Source of the DNA: Rossellomorea marisflavi
GTDB lineage: Bacteria; Bacillota; Bacilli; Bacillales; Bacillaceae_B
Direction of reading: 5' to 3'
Assembly (NCBI RefSeq): GCF_009806575.1
Contig: NZ_CP047095.1
Coordinates: forward strand, 1,554,001-1,618,000
DNA: 64,000 nt
The position numbers and the translations under genes were made by a program. Positions within the stretch are counted from its first letter, which is position 1. Each line of letters begins with the position of its first letter. Under the pieces are notes generated by a model. It saw only the letters and a list, made by a program, of their open reading frames with translations. It was not told the origin of the DNA and did no database searches. Of this stretch, positions 35,790 through 45,198 are shown piece by piece.

Positions 35790-36992
35790 ATGGCCGTATT
35801 ATCGCCTGTGAGTCAATCGGAAAGAATAATCAGCCTTGATGTGATAAGAGGTTTTTCACTTCTCGGGATCTTGATCATCAACATGATTTCGTTTCATTCG
35901 CCATTTCTGTATATGGACCCGTATTCCTGGTGGAAAACGCCTGGTGATACAGCGTTGTATCCCTGGATCGATATCTTTGTCCAAGCCAGTTTTTATCCGC
36001 TGTTCGCCATGCTGTTCGGATACGGCCTGGGTATACAAAAGATCCGGGCCGATGTAAAAGGGACATCCTTTTATATGTTCGGGATCCGGAGGCTGTTGAT
36101 TTTACTAATCATCGGCTGCCTGCACGCCTTTTTCATCTGGTCGGGTGACATCCTCATCAACTATGCGGTATTTGGGCTGATGCTCCTCTTGTTCATGAAC
36201 TTGCCTGGAAAATGGCTCATGCTGTTGGGAGGCGCCATGCTGCTCCTGCCTCAGGTGTTTTTCAGCTCTTTGCTCGTATTGATGACATTCGTCGATCCTG
36301 AAGGCGTAAGCTTTTACTCGGATATTGCATCGCTTCAGAACTCGGTGGCTGCTTATGGAAACGGGTCATTCAGCGACATCATGAGTCAGCGTTTTTCTGA
36401 CTGGTATGCTGTGAACGGTCCGGGGAATTTTATCTTCCTTGCCCTGTCGATCCTGCCCATGATGTTGCTCGGAGCAGGGGCGAGCAAACTGAGATTATTG
36501 GAGAAAGTCGCCATACATAAGAAAGCCTGGCTATGGATCGGGATCTCTACATTGGTGATCGGGACTGCCGTCAAATCACTGCCGTTTCTGATCGAGGCCA
36601 ACACGGCCTATGGCTATATCCAGGATTTCCTGGGAGGTCCGTTCTTATCAGTATCTTATGCAATAATACTCTCATTATTATTGCAGAACCAAAAAATCTT
36701 GAAGTGGAGCAAGCCTATCGCTTCGATGGGGAAGATGTCGATGACCAACTACCTGCTTCAATCGATCATCGGAACCCTTATCTTCTATTCTTATGGACTC
36801 GGACTCTACGGGGAAGTCACGCTGACGACAGGGACTCTCCTCGCAATCGGGATCTATATCGTCCAGGTCATCTTCTCAGAGATCTGGCTCACGTATTTCA
36901 AGTACGGACCAGTAGAGAAAGTGTGGCGGTCACTGAGCTACGGGAAGCGGAATCTGTCTCCTGACAGGTACCACCAAACCAAGGGGGAGTAA
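35790..36992 (+). CDS. DUF418 (YeiB-like) membrane protein
   Basis: The ~400-residue protein has about ten helices. It starts SERIISLDVIRGFSLLGILI, the N-terminal signature shared by YeiB/DUF418 proteins and related acyltransferase-like membrane proteins. The C-terminal DUF418 domain includes GKMSMTNYLLQSIIGTL and ends with the usual FKYGPVEKVWRSLSYG. I chose the ATG at 35790 after AAAGGGGG. The function is unknown. It occupies the B. subtilis yisI position, and no yisI is seen. Only three bases separate it from yisK. Confidence 0.83.
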   Translation: MAVLSPVSQSERIISLDVIRGFSLLGILIINMISFHSPFLYMDPYSWWKTPGDTALYPWIDIFVQASFYPLFAMLFGYGLGIQKIRADVKGTSFYMFGIRRLLILLIIGCLHAFFIWSGDILINYAVFGLMLLLFMNLPGKWLMLLGGAMLLLPQVFFSSLLVLMTFVDPEGVSFYSDIASLQNSVAAYGNGSFSDIMSQRFSDWYAVNGPGNFIFLALSILPMMLLGAGASKLRLLEKVAIHKKAWLWIGISTLVIGTAVKSLPFLIEANTAYGYIQDFLGGPFLSVSYAIILSLLLQNQKILKWSKPIASMGKMSMTNYLLQSIIGTLIFYSYGLGLYGEVTLTTGTLLAIGIYIVQVIFSEIWLTYFKYGPVEKVWRSLSYGKRNLSPDRYHQTKGE

Positions 36993-36995
36993 ACG

Positions 36996-37892
36996 ATGAA
37001 ATTAGTCAGTTTTGCGGAAAATGACCGCGTATCGTATGGGATCTGGACTGAAAACGGGGTAGTGGATGTATTCGCTGCCAGCACTGAGCTCGGAGAAGGA
37101 CATGCGCTGCCGATGGATGTGAGGAGTGGAATCGTGGAAGGGGACGGGTTCCTGGAAAGGATTGAGGAAGCATGGGGTGCCATGGATGAGGAAGCCCGGG
37201 AAAGGCACACCTATGGTTCCGATGCCATCCGTCTTCTCCCGCCCCTCACATCACTCGGGAAAAATATCATGTGCGTCGGTAAAAACTACCGTGATCATGC
37301 GATCGAGATGGGGTCGGAGGATGCACCTGAAAACATCATGATCTTCACCAAAGCACCAACCACCCTGGCTGCTCCAGGGGAAGAGCTCCCTGTCCATGCT
37401 GAGCTTACGGAACAGCTTGATTATGAAGGAGAACTTGCCGTTGTCATCGGACAGGGCGGACGCGGCATTCCTGTGGAAAACGCCATGGACCATGTCTTTG
37501 GCTACACGATCCTCAATGACATCACGGCAAGGGACCTGCAGAAAAAGCACGGTCAATTTTTCCTTGGCAAAAGCCTCGATGCTACCTGTCCGATGGGCCC
37601 ATATCTTGTGACGAAGAATGAAATCGATGACCCTCACGATCTGTCCATCACCACAAAGGTCAATGGGGAAGTCAGACAGTCCTCGAACACGAAGAACATG
37701 ATGTTCAAGATCAGCGATATCATTTCGATCCTGTCAAAAGGGATGACCCTCGAGCCGGGTGATGTGATTGCGACGGGTACCCCGGCAGGAGTAGGGAAAG
37801 GCTTCAACCCTCCTAAATTCCTCAAGGGTGGCGATCTGGTTGAAATTGAAGTGGAATCAGTAGGAAAATTGACAAATCGGTTACAGTCCTAG
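36996..37892 (+). CDS. yisK: oxaloacetate decarboxylase YisK (FAH family)
   Basis: A 298-residue fumarylacetoacetate-hydrolase-fold protein with VGKNYRDHAIEMG, the metal-binding glutamates in QLDYEGELAVVIG, GYTILNDITARDLQ, and the end GDVIATGTPAGVG. B. subtilis YisK is reported to decarboxylate oxaloacetate and to interact with the cell-shape protein Mbl. It follows the DUF418 gene by three bases, with GGGGGAG in the overlap region as ribosome site. Confidence 0.9.
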   Translation: MKLVSFAENDRVSYGIWTENGVVDVFAASTELGEGHALPMDVRSGIVEGDGFLERIEEAWGAMDEEARERHTYGSDAIRLLPPLTSLGKNIMCVGKNYRDHAIEMGSEDAPENIMIFTKAPTTLAAPGEELPVHAELTEQLDYEGELAVVIGQGGRGIPVENAMDHVFGYTILNDITARDLQKKHGQFFLGKSLDATCPMGPYLVTKNEIDDPHDLSITTKVNGEVRQSSNTKNMMFKISDIISILSKGMTLEPGDVIATGTPAGVGKGFNPPKFLKGGDLVEIEVESVGKLTNRLQS

Positions 37893-37964
37893 ATAAAATT
37901 TTGGAATGGTGGCGGACTATGGTAATATTATGAGCGTAAATATACTCTTTTTAGGAGGGTTCAC

Positions 37965-38336
37965 ATGTTTTATAGAACGGATGCTCATATTACTACGTGG
38001 GTAGTCGCCATTATCCTGTTCTTTGTCGCACTAGCGTTGCATCGAGCAGGTAATGCCAAAGCGATGAAGATTGTACATATGATCCTGCGATTATTCTACA
38101 TCCTGATCATCGTGACAGGAGCATTATTATTCTGGAAGAACCAAGGATTCGATCCTGCACTTTATGGAGTTAAAGGGTTGGTCGGTATTTGGGTGATTGC
38201 CATGTTCGAAATCATCCTCGTGCGCTTGAATAAAGGGAAGAGTACGAAAGTGGCTGCAATCCTTCTTGTCATCTCTTTATTGGCCGTCCTTTATCTTGGA
38301 TTCAAGTTGCCACTCGGAATTAACTTCCTGGCATAA
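37965..38336 (+). CDS. yisL: DUF1516 membrane protein YisL
   Basis: The 123-residue protein has four predicted helices and the YisL pattern HITTWVVAIILFFVALALHR, with the conserved basic residues at the end of helix 1. An AGGAGGG site lies before the ATG. The function is unknown. It has the same place after yisK as in B. subtilis. Confidence 0.88.
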   Translation: MFYRTDAHITTWVVAIILFFVALALHRAGNAKAMKIVHMILRLFYILIIVTGALLFWKNQGFDPALYGVKGLVGIWVIAMFEIILVRLNKGKSTKVAAILLVISLLAVLYLGFKLPLGINFLA

Positions 38337-38339
38337 TAC

Positions 38340-38379
38340 AAAAAAGCCGGTGCACTCGTTTGAGTGCACCGGCTTTTTT
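38340..38379 (+). terminator. terminator after yisL
   Basis: AAAAAAGCCGGTGCACTC pairs perfectly with GAGTGCACCGGCTTTTTT around GTTT. It also lies at the tail of the converging yisN gene. Confidence 0.94.
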
Positions 38380-38430
38380 ATGGTCTTGGATGTGCGATAT
38401 TTGACGGTCAGAACAAGCCGCAGCCTATCG

Positions 38431-38994
38431 TTACTTCACAATATTCTCTATTACAATCCTTTTGCCGGTGCTGAGGGTGAATTCGAAGCGGTCGCGCTGC
38501 TTTTTGTAGTAAGTGAAGTGGTGTTGAACCGCGCAGATTTCATCCCCGTTGTCGAAGGTTATGAAGTTCACGCCCTGTTTGATTTTCTGGTTTCCGAGGA
38601 ATACCAGATGGTTGTGACAAAAAATACAGTCATAAATGGAATAGTTCAGATTATTCAAAGTGGTGATGAACTGGTTGAATGCGTCATCGGTTATTTCCTC
38701 CATCAGGTTTTCGAGGGAGAATAAGATGCTTTTCTTAATCAAGATCCGGTCCCCGTTCTCGATTCTGATCTTCTCATATGGGGTTGCAAGGATGCCGTCC
38801 TCAAGCAGGACCCCCGTGATCCATTCATCATCCCTGTACAGTCTGAGTTCCTGGTGAAGATAAAAATCCAGTTCCGATTCCTCTTCGGCATCTATCTCAA
38901 AGAAATACCATATATCATCTTCTAAGAGCACGGTCCCTTCGGAATATGCCCGCTTTTGGGATTTTAAGATGTTTGATCGATAAATATTGCTCAA
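38431..38994 (-). CDS. yisN: DUF2777-type protein YisN
   Basis: A 187-residue soluble protein of unknown function. I assign it to YisN/DUF2777 from its position between yisL and asnO and its segments WYFFEIDAEEESELDFYLHQ, CIFCHNHLVFLG and FTFDNGDEICAVQHHFTYY (partly quoted). It begins at a TTG eight bases after GGAGGG. The CxxCH motif might bind a metal, but no second pair is seen. Confidence 0.68.
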   Translation of the reverse strand: MSNIYRSNILKSQKRAYSEGTVLLEDDIWYFFEIDAEEESELDFYLHQELRLYRDDEWITGVLLEDGILATPYEKIRIENGDRILIKKSILFSLENLMEEITDDAFNQFITTLNNLNYSIYDCIFCHNHLVFLGNQKIKQGVNFITFDNGDEICAVQHHFTYYKKQRDRFEFTLSTGKRIVIENIVK

Positions 38995-39144
38995 ATGAAT
39001 ATCCCTCCTTAACTACATTACTTATCATTATTATCATATTTCATTCATATAAAATTGATTGAGTCAATTAACCATTTCCCTTTAGAAGCATAAGATAATC
39101 TACATGTCGAAGAGCTGTTTTCTACGAAAGTGAGGATGATGACC

Positions 39145-40992
39145 ATGTGCGGGATCACAGGATGGGTACATTTCGAGCGAAATCTGACAGGTGAACGAGG
39201 GATTGTAAGGGAGATGGCGGAAACGTTATCAAAGAGAGGACCCGATGAGAATAATTTGTGGGGCGGTGAACATGTCCTGTTCGGTCATAAGAGGCTGATC
39301 GTGGTCGATCCGGAAGGCGGACGGCAGCCCATGTCCATCCAGCATGAAGGGAAATCCTATACAATTTGCTACAACGGTGAGCTATATAACACGGAAGATC
39401 TCAGGGATGTATTGAGGGGAAAGGGATATACTTTCCGGGGACATTCGGATACAGAAGTCCTCCTCACATCCTATATCGAATGGAAGGAAGAGTGCGTTGA
39501 TCACTTGAACGGAATCTTTGCCTTTGCCGTCTGGGATGAACAGGAAGGGCGGGTTTTCCTTGCCCGTGACCGACTCGGCGTCAAACCCCTGTTTTATACC
39601 GAGAAAGACGGTGGTCTCTTATTTGCTTCGGAAATCAAAGCGTTGCTGGCCCACCCTGATATCGAACCTGAGATCGATCTTCAGGGGTTGAAGGAAGTGT
39701 TGGGACTCGGGCCATCGAGGACCCCGGGGCATGGGGTTTTCAGAGGGGTACAGGAACTGCGCCCGGCATTCGCCATGAGCTTCGGTCCTGAAGGTGTGAA
39801 GAAGTGGAGATACTGGAATGTGAAAAGTGAGAAGCACACAGATTCCTTCGAAGAGACTGTTGAAAAAGTGAGATTCCTCGTGATGGATGCGATCAAAAGG
39901 CAGCTTGTATCGGATGTGCCCCTGTGCACATTTTTATCAGGGGGTCTTGATTCCAGTGCCATCACGGCGGTGGCTGCCAATTGCTACAGGGATGAAGGGA
40001 AGGGGCAGCTCCATACGTATTCCATCGATTACGAAGGGAATGAGGAACACTTCAAGGCCAATGATTTCCAGCCCAATGCCGATGCGTACTGGATTGATCA
40101 AATGACCCAAGAATTCGGAACGGTTCATCACAGCTGCGTCATCGATCAGGAAAAGCTGAAGGACTATCTCACGCAGGCAGTCCTCGTGAGGGATCTGCCT
40201 GGCATGGCCGATGTCGATTCGTCCCTTTTATGGTTCTGTGAGGAAATCAAACAGGACTTCACGGTCGGTTTATCGGGAGAATGCGCGGATGAGATTTTCG
40301 GGGGGTACCCATGGTTCCATCGGAGTGATGATTTCAATCGCAGAGGATTCCCGTGGATGCGCTCAACAGAAGAAAGGCAGGGTTTGCTGAAAGAAGAATG
40401 GAGAAACAAGCTCAATCTTGAAGAATACGTCCTGGCCAGGTACGAGGATACGGTAGAAGAGACTCCTTTGCTTGAAGGGGAATCGGATGAAGAGGCGAAA
40501 AGGAGGCAGATGTTCTATCTGAATCAGCTATGGTTCATGACGACCCTCCTGGACCGGAAGGATCGCATGAGCATGGGGGCTAGCCTCGAGGTCAGGGTGC
40601 CTTTTGCCGATCACCGCCTTGTAGAGTATGCGTGGAATATCCCTTGGGAGATGAAACACCACGAAGGAAGGGAAAAAGGTCTTCTTAGAAAAGCACTTGA
40701 GGGCATCCTCCCTGATGAGGTACTTTACCGTAAAAAGAGCCCTTACCCGAAAACACATCATCCTAAGTATACAGAACTTGTACGTGAATGGCTCTCAGAG
40801 ATCCTGGAAGATGAAACGAGTGTCCTTCATACCTTATTCGAAGAAGAAAAGCTGAAGGATATCGTCCAATCCGGCGGTGCTGCATTCCAGACTCCTTGGT
40901 ACGGTCAGCTCATGACAGGGCCGCAGCTTCTTGCCCACCTGGCACAGATCCATGTCTGGTTCAAAACCTACAATATTAAAATCGTTTCCTGA
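39145..40992 (+). CDS. asnO: asparagine synthetase (glutamine-hydrolysing) AsnO
   Basis: This enzyme amidates aspartate with glutamine nitrogen and ATP. The 615-residue protein starts MCGITGWVHF with the catalytic cysteine 2, and the glutaminase domain continues with RGPDENNLW and YNGELYN. The synthetase domain has the PP-loop SGGLDSSAITAVAA and the GECADEIFGGYPW segment. The ATG at 39145 follows GAGG; an upstream in-frame ATG would bury the nucleophile and is rejected. Length and locus match B. subtilis AsnO, which is linked with sporulation. Confidence 0.94.
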   Translation: MCGITGWVHFERNLTGERGIVREMAETLSKRGPDENNLWGGEHVLFGHKRLIVVDPEGGRQPMSIQHEGKSYTICYNGELYNTEDLRDVLRGKGYTFRGHSDTEVLLTSYIEWKEECVDHLNGIFAFAVWDEQEGRVFLARDRLGVKPLFYTEKDGGLLFASEIKALLAHPDIEPEIDLQGLKEVLGLGPSRTPGHGVFRGVQELRPAFAMSFGPEGVKKWRYWNVKSEKHTDSFEETVEKVRFLVMDAIKRQLVSDVPLCTFLSGGLDSSAITAVAANCYRDEGKGQLHTYSIDYEGNEEHFKANDFQPNADAYWIDQMTQEFGTVHHSCVIDQEKLKDYLTQAVLVRDLPGMADVDSSLLWFCEEIKQDFTVGLSGECADEIFGGYPWFHRSDDFNRRGFPWMRSTEERQGLLKEEWRNKLNLEEYVLARYEDTVEETPLLEGESDEEAKRRQMFYLNQLWFMTTLLDRKDRMSMGASLEVRVPFADHRLVEYAWNIPWEMKHHEGREKGLLRKALEGILPDEVLYRKKSPYPKTHHPKYTELVREWLSEILEDETSVLHTLFEEEKLKDIVQSGGAAFQTPWYGQLMTGPQLLAHLAQIHVWFKTYNIKIVS

Positions 40993-40999
40993 ACCTACC

Positions 41000-41030
41000 G
41001 CACCCCGGACAAATGCCCGGGGTGTTTTTT
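41000..41030 (+). terminator. terminator after asnO
   Basis: CACCCCGG pairs with CCGGGGTG around a short ACAAATGC-like loop and is followed by six Ts. Confidence 0.9.
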
Positions 41031-41298
41031 ATGGAGAAACCCTGTTCCAGCAGGTGTGATGGCGCTCAACTGGAGGCTTCGTGATTAAAATGAACTTTTG
41101 CTCATACTAATCATTAAATAGCAAAAAAGAGGGTAAACTAAGAGGGATGCTTTATATGACTATTTTTACATATGGCAAAAAAGAAATTTGTTAGTAAAAT
41201 AGAGTGTTAATCTTTGTGCCCATGAAAGAAGCATTGTATACTTAATTTATAATCAATGTTCAGGTATTGTATAAACTTTGTACAAGGAGGAAGAGAAG

Positions 41299-42819
41299 AT
41301 GTCCAAAAATGTGATTGTCATCGGAGCGGGACCTGGAGGTTTGGCTTCTGCCATGCTTCTGGCCAGTAAAGGATATGAAGTCGATGTATACGAAAAGCAC
41401 TCCTTTGTTGGCGGTCGTAACGGTGCCATCAAACAAGACGGATATACATTTGATATCGGGCCGACGTTCCTAGGCATGCCGGAGATTGCGGAGGAACTTT
41501 TTGAAGCGGCAGGGAAAAACCTTCATGATTATGTGGATCTGAAGGAGCTGCCCATGATGTACGAACTGAAATTCAAAGATAAAGATGTGAAAATGTACAG
41601 GGACCCAGAACAATTGAAAAAGGAAATCGAGCGACATTTTCCTGGGAACGGAAAAGGGTACGAGCGATTCATGAATGATACACGCAAGAAGATGGACCGC
41701 TTGAAACCCATCCTTCAGAGCCCGATGGACCAATACTATCAATATATCAGCTGGAAAGTCTTGCGGGCCCTGCCTCAGCTTTCCCTCGGTAAGTCACTCT
41801 ACAGTGTGCTGAGTGATTACTTCACCGATCACGAACTGAGACTTTCATTTACCTTTCAGTCCAAATATTTGGGTATGTCACCTTGGGAATGTCCCGGGGC
41901 TTTCTCCATCCTTTCTTTCATGGAACACGAGTACGGTGTATTTCATCCCATCGGCGGGGTGAATCAACTTTCAGAAGCGATGGCGAAAGTCGTAAGAGAG
42001 AACGGAGGAAAGATCCATCTCTCGACGGGGATCAAAAAGCTTTGGCTTGACGGGAAAAACGTCAAGGGGGTCATCCTGGAAAATGGGGAGAGGGTATCAG
42101 CCGATGAAGTGGTCATTAACGGTGACTTCGCCCACGTGATGACGAATTTGGTGGATGACGGTGTGCTGAAGAAGTACAGCAAAGAAAAGCTTTCAAAGAA
42201 AAAATATTCCTGCTCCACCTTCATGATCTACCTAGGACTCGATAAAAAATATGACCTGCCTCATCATACGATCCTTTTCGCCGATGATTACAAAAAAAAC
42301 GTAGAAGAGATCACGAAAACGATGGAGTTGTCAGAAGATCCCTCCATCTATGTTCAGAATGCGTCCGTGACGGATCCCACCCTCGCCCCGGAAGGCCACT
42401 CGACGCTTTATGTCCTGGCCCCGGTACCGAATAATATGAGTGAAATCGATTGGGCAGATAACCAGGAAGACTTCAAGGAGCTCGTGATTCGTTCTCTGGA
42501 GGAGAGAGCCGGCCTCGAGGATATCCGGAGTCATATCCGGTTCGAGAAGGTGCTGGATCCCCATCAATGGGAGATCGACTTTAACATCTACAAAGGAGCA
42601 ACCTTCAATCTTGGTCATCAGCTTACCCAAATGATGGCCCTCAGACCTCATAATAAATTCGAGGAGCTTGATCACTGCTGGCTTGTCGGTGGGGGGACCC
42701 ATCCGGGCAGCGGTCTGCCGACGATACTCGAATCGGCCCGGATCACCACGTCCATCATGATGAAGGAAGACGCATCCAGGACTTCGGCTGCTCACAGGGA
42801 AATGGAGGAAGCACTATGA
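41299..42819 (+). CDS. CrtN-like C30 carotenoid desaturase/oxidase 1
   Basis: A 506-residue FAD-dependent phytoene-desaturase-family enzyme. The N-terminal dinucleotide fold VIVIGAGPGGLASAMLLASK is followed by VGGRNGAIKQDGYTFDIGPT, and the C-terminal FAD motif is VGGGTHPGSGLPTILESARI. KYSCSTFMIYLGL and DDPSIYV-like segments are shared with staphylococcal CrtN. In Bacillus C30 pathways two CrtN-type enzymes act in turn, one desaturating diapophytoene and one oxidising or further desaturating the product; which one this is cannot be told from sequence. The ribosome site AAGGAGGAAG precedes the ATG. The stop overlaps the next start (ATGA). Confidence 0.87.
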   Translation: MSKNVIVIGAGPGGLASAMLLASKGYEVDVYEKHSFVGGRNGAIKQDGYTFDIGPTFLGMPEIAEELFEAAGKNLHDYVDLKELPMMYELKFKDKDVKMYRDPEQLKKEIERHFPGNGKGYERFMNDTRKKMDRLKPILQSPMDQYYQYISWKVLRALPQLSLGKSLYSVLSDYFTDHELRLSFTFQSKYLGMSPWECPGAFSILSFMEHEYGVFHPIGGVNQLSEAMAKVVRENGGKIHLSTGIKKLWLDGKNVKGVILENGERVSADEVVINGDFAHVMTNLVDDGVLKKYSKEKLSKKKYSCSTFMIYLGLDKKYDLPHHTILFADDYKKNVEEITKTMELSEDPSIYVQNASVTDPTLAPEGHSTLYVLAPVPNNMSEIDWADNQEDFKELVIRSLEERAGLEDIRSHIRFEKVLDPHQWEIDFNIYKGATFNLGHQLTQMMALRPHNKFEELDHCWLVGGGTHPGSGLPTILESARITTSIMMKEDASRTSAAHREMEEAL

Positions 42820-44318
42820 AGGTCGCTGTAGCAGGCTCGGGAATCGGCGGGTTGATTACAGGATTGCTCCTTGCGAAGAATGGTCACACTGTGACGATCT
42901 TTGAAAAAGAAAAGGACATTGGAGGCAGACTTGCGTTTGTCACCAAGGGGGACTATAAGATCGATAAAGGCCCGACGATCGTACTGCTGCCCGACATGTT
43001 GATGTCCATTCTTGCCGATGCGGGTGTGAATACAGAAGAAATCGAGCTCATACGCTGCGATCCCCTCTATGGAATTCACTTCCCCGACGGGCAGACCTAC
43101 AGGAAATTTGCGGATCTTGAAACGCAGATGGATGAAATACGTCGGGAGTTCCCCGGGGATGAGGAAGGTTTCAAGAGATTCATGGCTGATATGGATGAAC
43201 GGTTTGCCATCGGGGAACCACAATTCCTCCAGTCCTCCTTCCTTGGTATAAAAGACTATATGAATCCAAAGACGATCGGCTCCCTCATAAAGCTCAAAGC
43301 CTACCGAACAGTCATGTCGAACCTGAGAACATACTTTTCCCATGAGCGGTTACAGATGTCATATGGATTGCAATCCCTCTATATTGGAGGGAACCCTTAT
43401 TCCACTCCCGCCATCTACAGTCTTGTGTCCTTCAGTGAACATAAGCACGGAATCTACTATATTAAAGGCGGGTATGCGAGTATACTTGAACCGGTCAGAA
43501 AGGCATGCGAGAGACTCGGGGTGGAGATCAAAACCTCGTGTCCGGTCGAGAAAATCCTTGTAAAGGATGGCAAGGCGAAGGGGATCCGGTCAGATGAGGG
43601 AGACTTTCTGGCCGATGCTGTCGTAGTGAACGGTGATTTTCCCGGTACCCATTCCCTCATGGAACGTCCATCCGATAAAAAATATAAGCCTTCTTCCGGA
43701 TGCGTCCTGTTTTATATGGGAGTCAAAGGTACCTACCCTGATAAAGATCTTCACCAGTTTTACCTCAATGAACATTTTTCGAAAAATATGAAGGAGATCT
43801 TCGAGAAAGGGAAAGTGCCCTCAGAACCCTCATTTTACGTCTTCAATCCATCCATCGTGGACGAATCCCTTGCACCCGAGGGGAACAGTGTCCTCTACGT
43901 TCTGGTCCCTGTTCCCGCATCTGAAAAGATTGATTGGGAGGACGCTTCTGGATATCTTTCGTCCTATATTTTAGATACAATGGAAGAGAGCGGATTCGAC
44001 GATTTGAGGGGGCGGCTGAATTGGATGGAAACAAGGACGCCTGATCAGGCCAGGCAGGAAGGGCTGTATGCAGGAGGAAGTTTTGGCATAGCCCCTGCTC
44101 TTGGACAATCCGGTCCTTTCCGTCCACAGGTGCAGCCGTTTCCGGAGAAGAATGTGTTTGCTGTCGGAGCATCAACCCATCCCGGTGGGGGTGTGCCCAT
44201 TGTCATGCAAGGGGCAAAACTGGTTGAACAGGCCGTACAGAGATATTTTGAAGAGGAATTAGAAAGGAAGGATGTGACCATGGATGAACAGGATTTCGGC
44301 AGCATACGATCACTGTGA
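42816..44318 (+). CDS. CrtN-like C30 carotenoid desaturase 2
   Basis: The 500-residue protein is a second phytoene-desaturase-family flavoenzyme. It has VAVAGSGIGGLITGLLLAK, EKDIGGRLAF and DKGPTIVLLPD at the N-terminus, LQSLYIGGNPYSTPAIYS in the centre, and VGASTHPGGGVPIVMQGAKL at the C-terminus. The central and terminal motifs look nearer to S. aureus CrtN than those of its upstream paralogue, so it is the better candidate for dehydrosqualene desaturase; this is a judgement by eye. It is translationally coupled to both neighbours, overlapping the upstream gene by 4 bp and the synthase gene by 35 bp. Confidence 0.87.
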   Translation: MKVAVAGSGIGGLITGLLLAKNGHTVTIFEKEKDIGGRLAFVTKGDYKIDKGPTIVLLPDMLMSILADAGVNTEEIELIRCDPLYGIHFPDGQTYRKFADLETQMDEIRREFPGDEEGFKRFMADMDERFAIGEPQFLQSSFLGIKDYMNPKTIGSLIKLKAYRTVMSNLRTYFSHERLQMSYGLQSLYIGGNPYSTPAIYSLVSFSEHKHGIYYIKGGYASILEPVRKACERLGVEIKTSCPVEKILVKDGKAKGIRSDEGDFLADAVVVNGDFPGTHSLMERPSDKKYKPSSGCVLFYMGVKGTYPDKDLHQFYLNEHFSKNMKEIFEKGKVPSEPSFYVFNPSIVDESLAPEGNSVLYVLVPVPASEKIDWEDASGYLSSYILDTMEESGFDDLRGRLNWMETRTPDQARQEGLYAGGSFGIAPALGQSGPFRPQVQPFPEKNVFAVGASTHPGGGVPIVMQGAKLVEQAVQRYFEEELERKDVTMDEQDFGSIRSL

Positions 44319-45114
44319 ATCGGTGATCAAACATCATTCAAAAACATTTTTCAGGGCATTTTCCCTCCTGCCGAAGAATCAGCGCAGAGCAGTGTGGGCG
44401 GTATACGCTTTTTGCCGTAAAGCGGACGATATCGTGGATGAGGGCAGTCCTCCTGAAGTATTGGATCGATTCGAGAGAGAATTTGAGTCCTTTCTTGAAG
44501 GGACTTTTGAAGAGCAACCGATTTGGATTGCCCTCGATGATGTCTTCAAGCGCTTCAATATGGACCGGGAAGCGTTCCGGGATATGATTAAAGGACAGCG
44601 CATGGACCTTGCCGGCAGGAGATATATGAAGATGGATGATGTGTTGGATTATTCCTACCATGTAGCGAGCACGGTCGGACTCATGCTCCTTCCGATCCTT
44701 GCGCCAGGCAAGGAAAGAGAACTGCGTGAAGACGGGATTTATCTAGGTTATGCCCTGCAACTGACGAATATCTTGAGGGATGTCGGTGAAGATCTGGACA
44801 GGGGCAGGCTCTATCTTCCTCAGGATCTGCTGGTAAAGCACGAGTGCTCGGTGGAAGATCTGCGTGAAGGGCGGACTACAGAAGCGTTCCGTCTCGTCTG
44901 GGAAGAAATGGCCGGTATGGCGGAACACTATTACAGTCTATCCATGAGGACGATCGGCCTTTATCCGATCTACTCCAGGGCTCCTGTAAAGGGCGCGGCC
45001 CTTCTGTATAAGGAAATCCTTAATGAAGTACGTAAGAATGGTTATGATGTCTTCTCAAAAAAGAACTTTGTATCTGGTGATGAAAAGGAAAAAATCATCT
45101 CGACGATATCATAA
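44284..45114 (+). CDS. crtM: squalene/phytoene synthase family protein (CrtM-like, at the yisP locus)
   Basis: The 276-residue enzyme is predicted to condense two farnesyl diphosphates to dehydrosqualene, the first step of C30 carotenoid formation. Both aspartate-rich metal motifs are intact: RKADDIVDE (about residues 45-53) and NILRDVGEDLDRGRLYLP (about 159-176), with YCRKAD-like and ASTVGLMLLPIL segments typical of trans-prenyl synthases. B. subtilis has YisP at this position after asnO, where it works as a farnesyl-diphosphate phosphatase. Here the two upstream desaturase genes favour a genuine synthase. The ATG at 44284 lies inside the end of the preceding gene. Confidence 0.85.
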   Translation: MNRISAAYDHCESVIKHHSKTFFRAFSLLPKNQRRAVWAVYAFCRKADDIVDEGSPPEVLDRFEREFESFLEGTFEEQPIWIALDDVFKRFNMDREAFRDMIKGQRMDLAGRRYMKMDDVLDYSYHVASTVGLMLLPILAPGKERELREDGIYLGYALQLTNILRDVGEDLDRGRLYLPQDLLVKHECSVEDLREGRTTEAFRLVWEEMAGMAEHYYSLSMRTIGLYPIYSRAPVKGAALLYKEILNEVRKNGYDVFSKKNFVSGDEKEKIISTIS

Positions 45115-45116
45115 AA

Positions 45117-45159
45117 AGAGCTTCCTGTCGCATGCTTTCAGACAGGAAGCTCTCTTTTT
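45117..45159. terminator. terminator between the carotenoid operon and amtB
   Basis: AGAGCTTCCTGTC pairs perfectly with GACAGGAAGCTCT around an 11-base loop and is followed by CTTTTT. A-rich bases on the other side may let it also serve the converging amtB. Confidence 0.92.
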
Positions 45160-45198
45160 GGGTTAAAAAAGAACTGCCCCGAAGGACAGTCCATTTCA

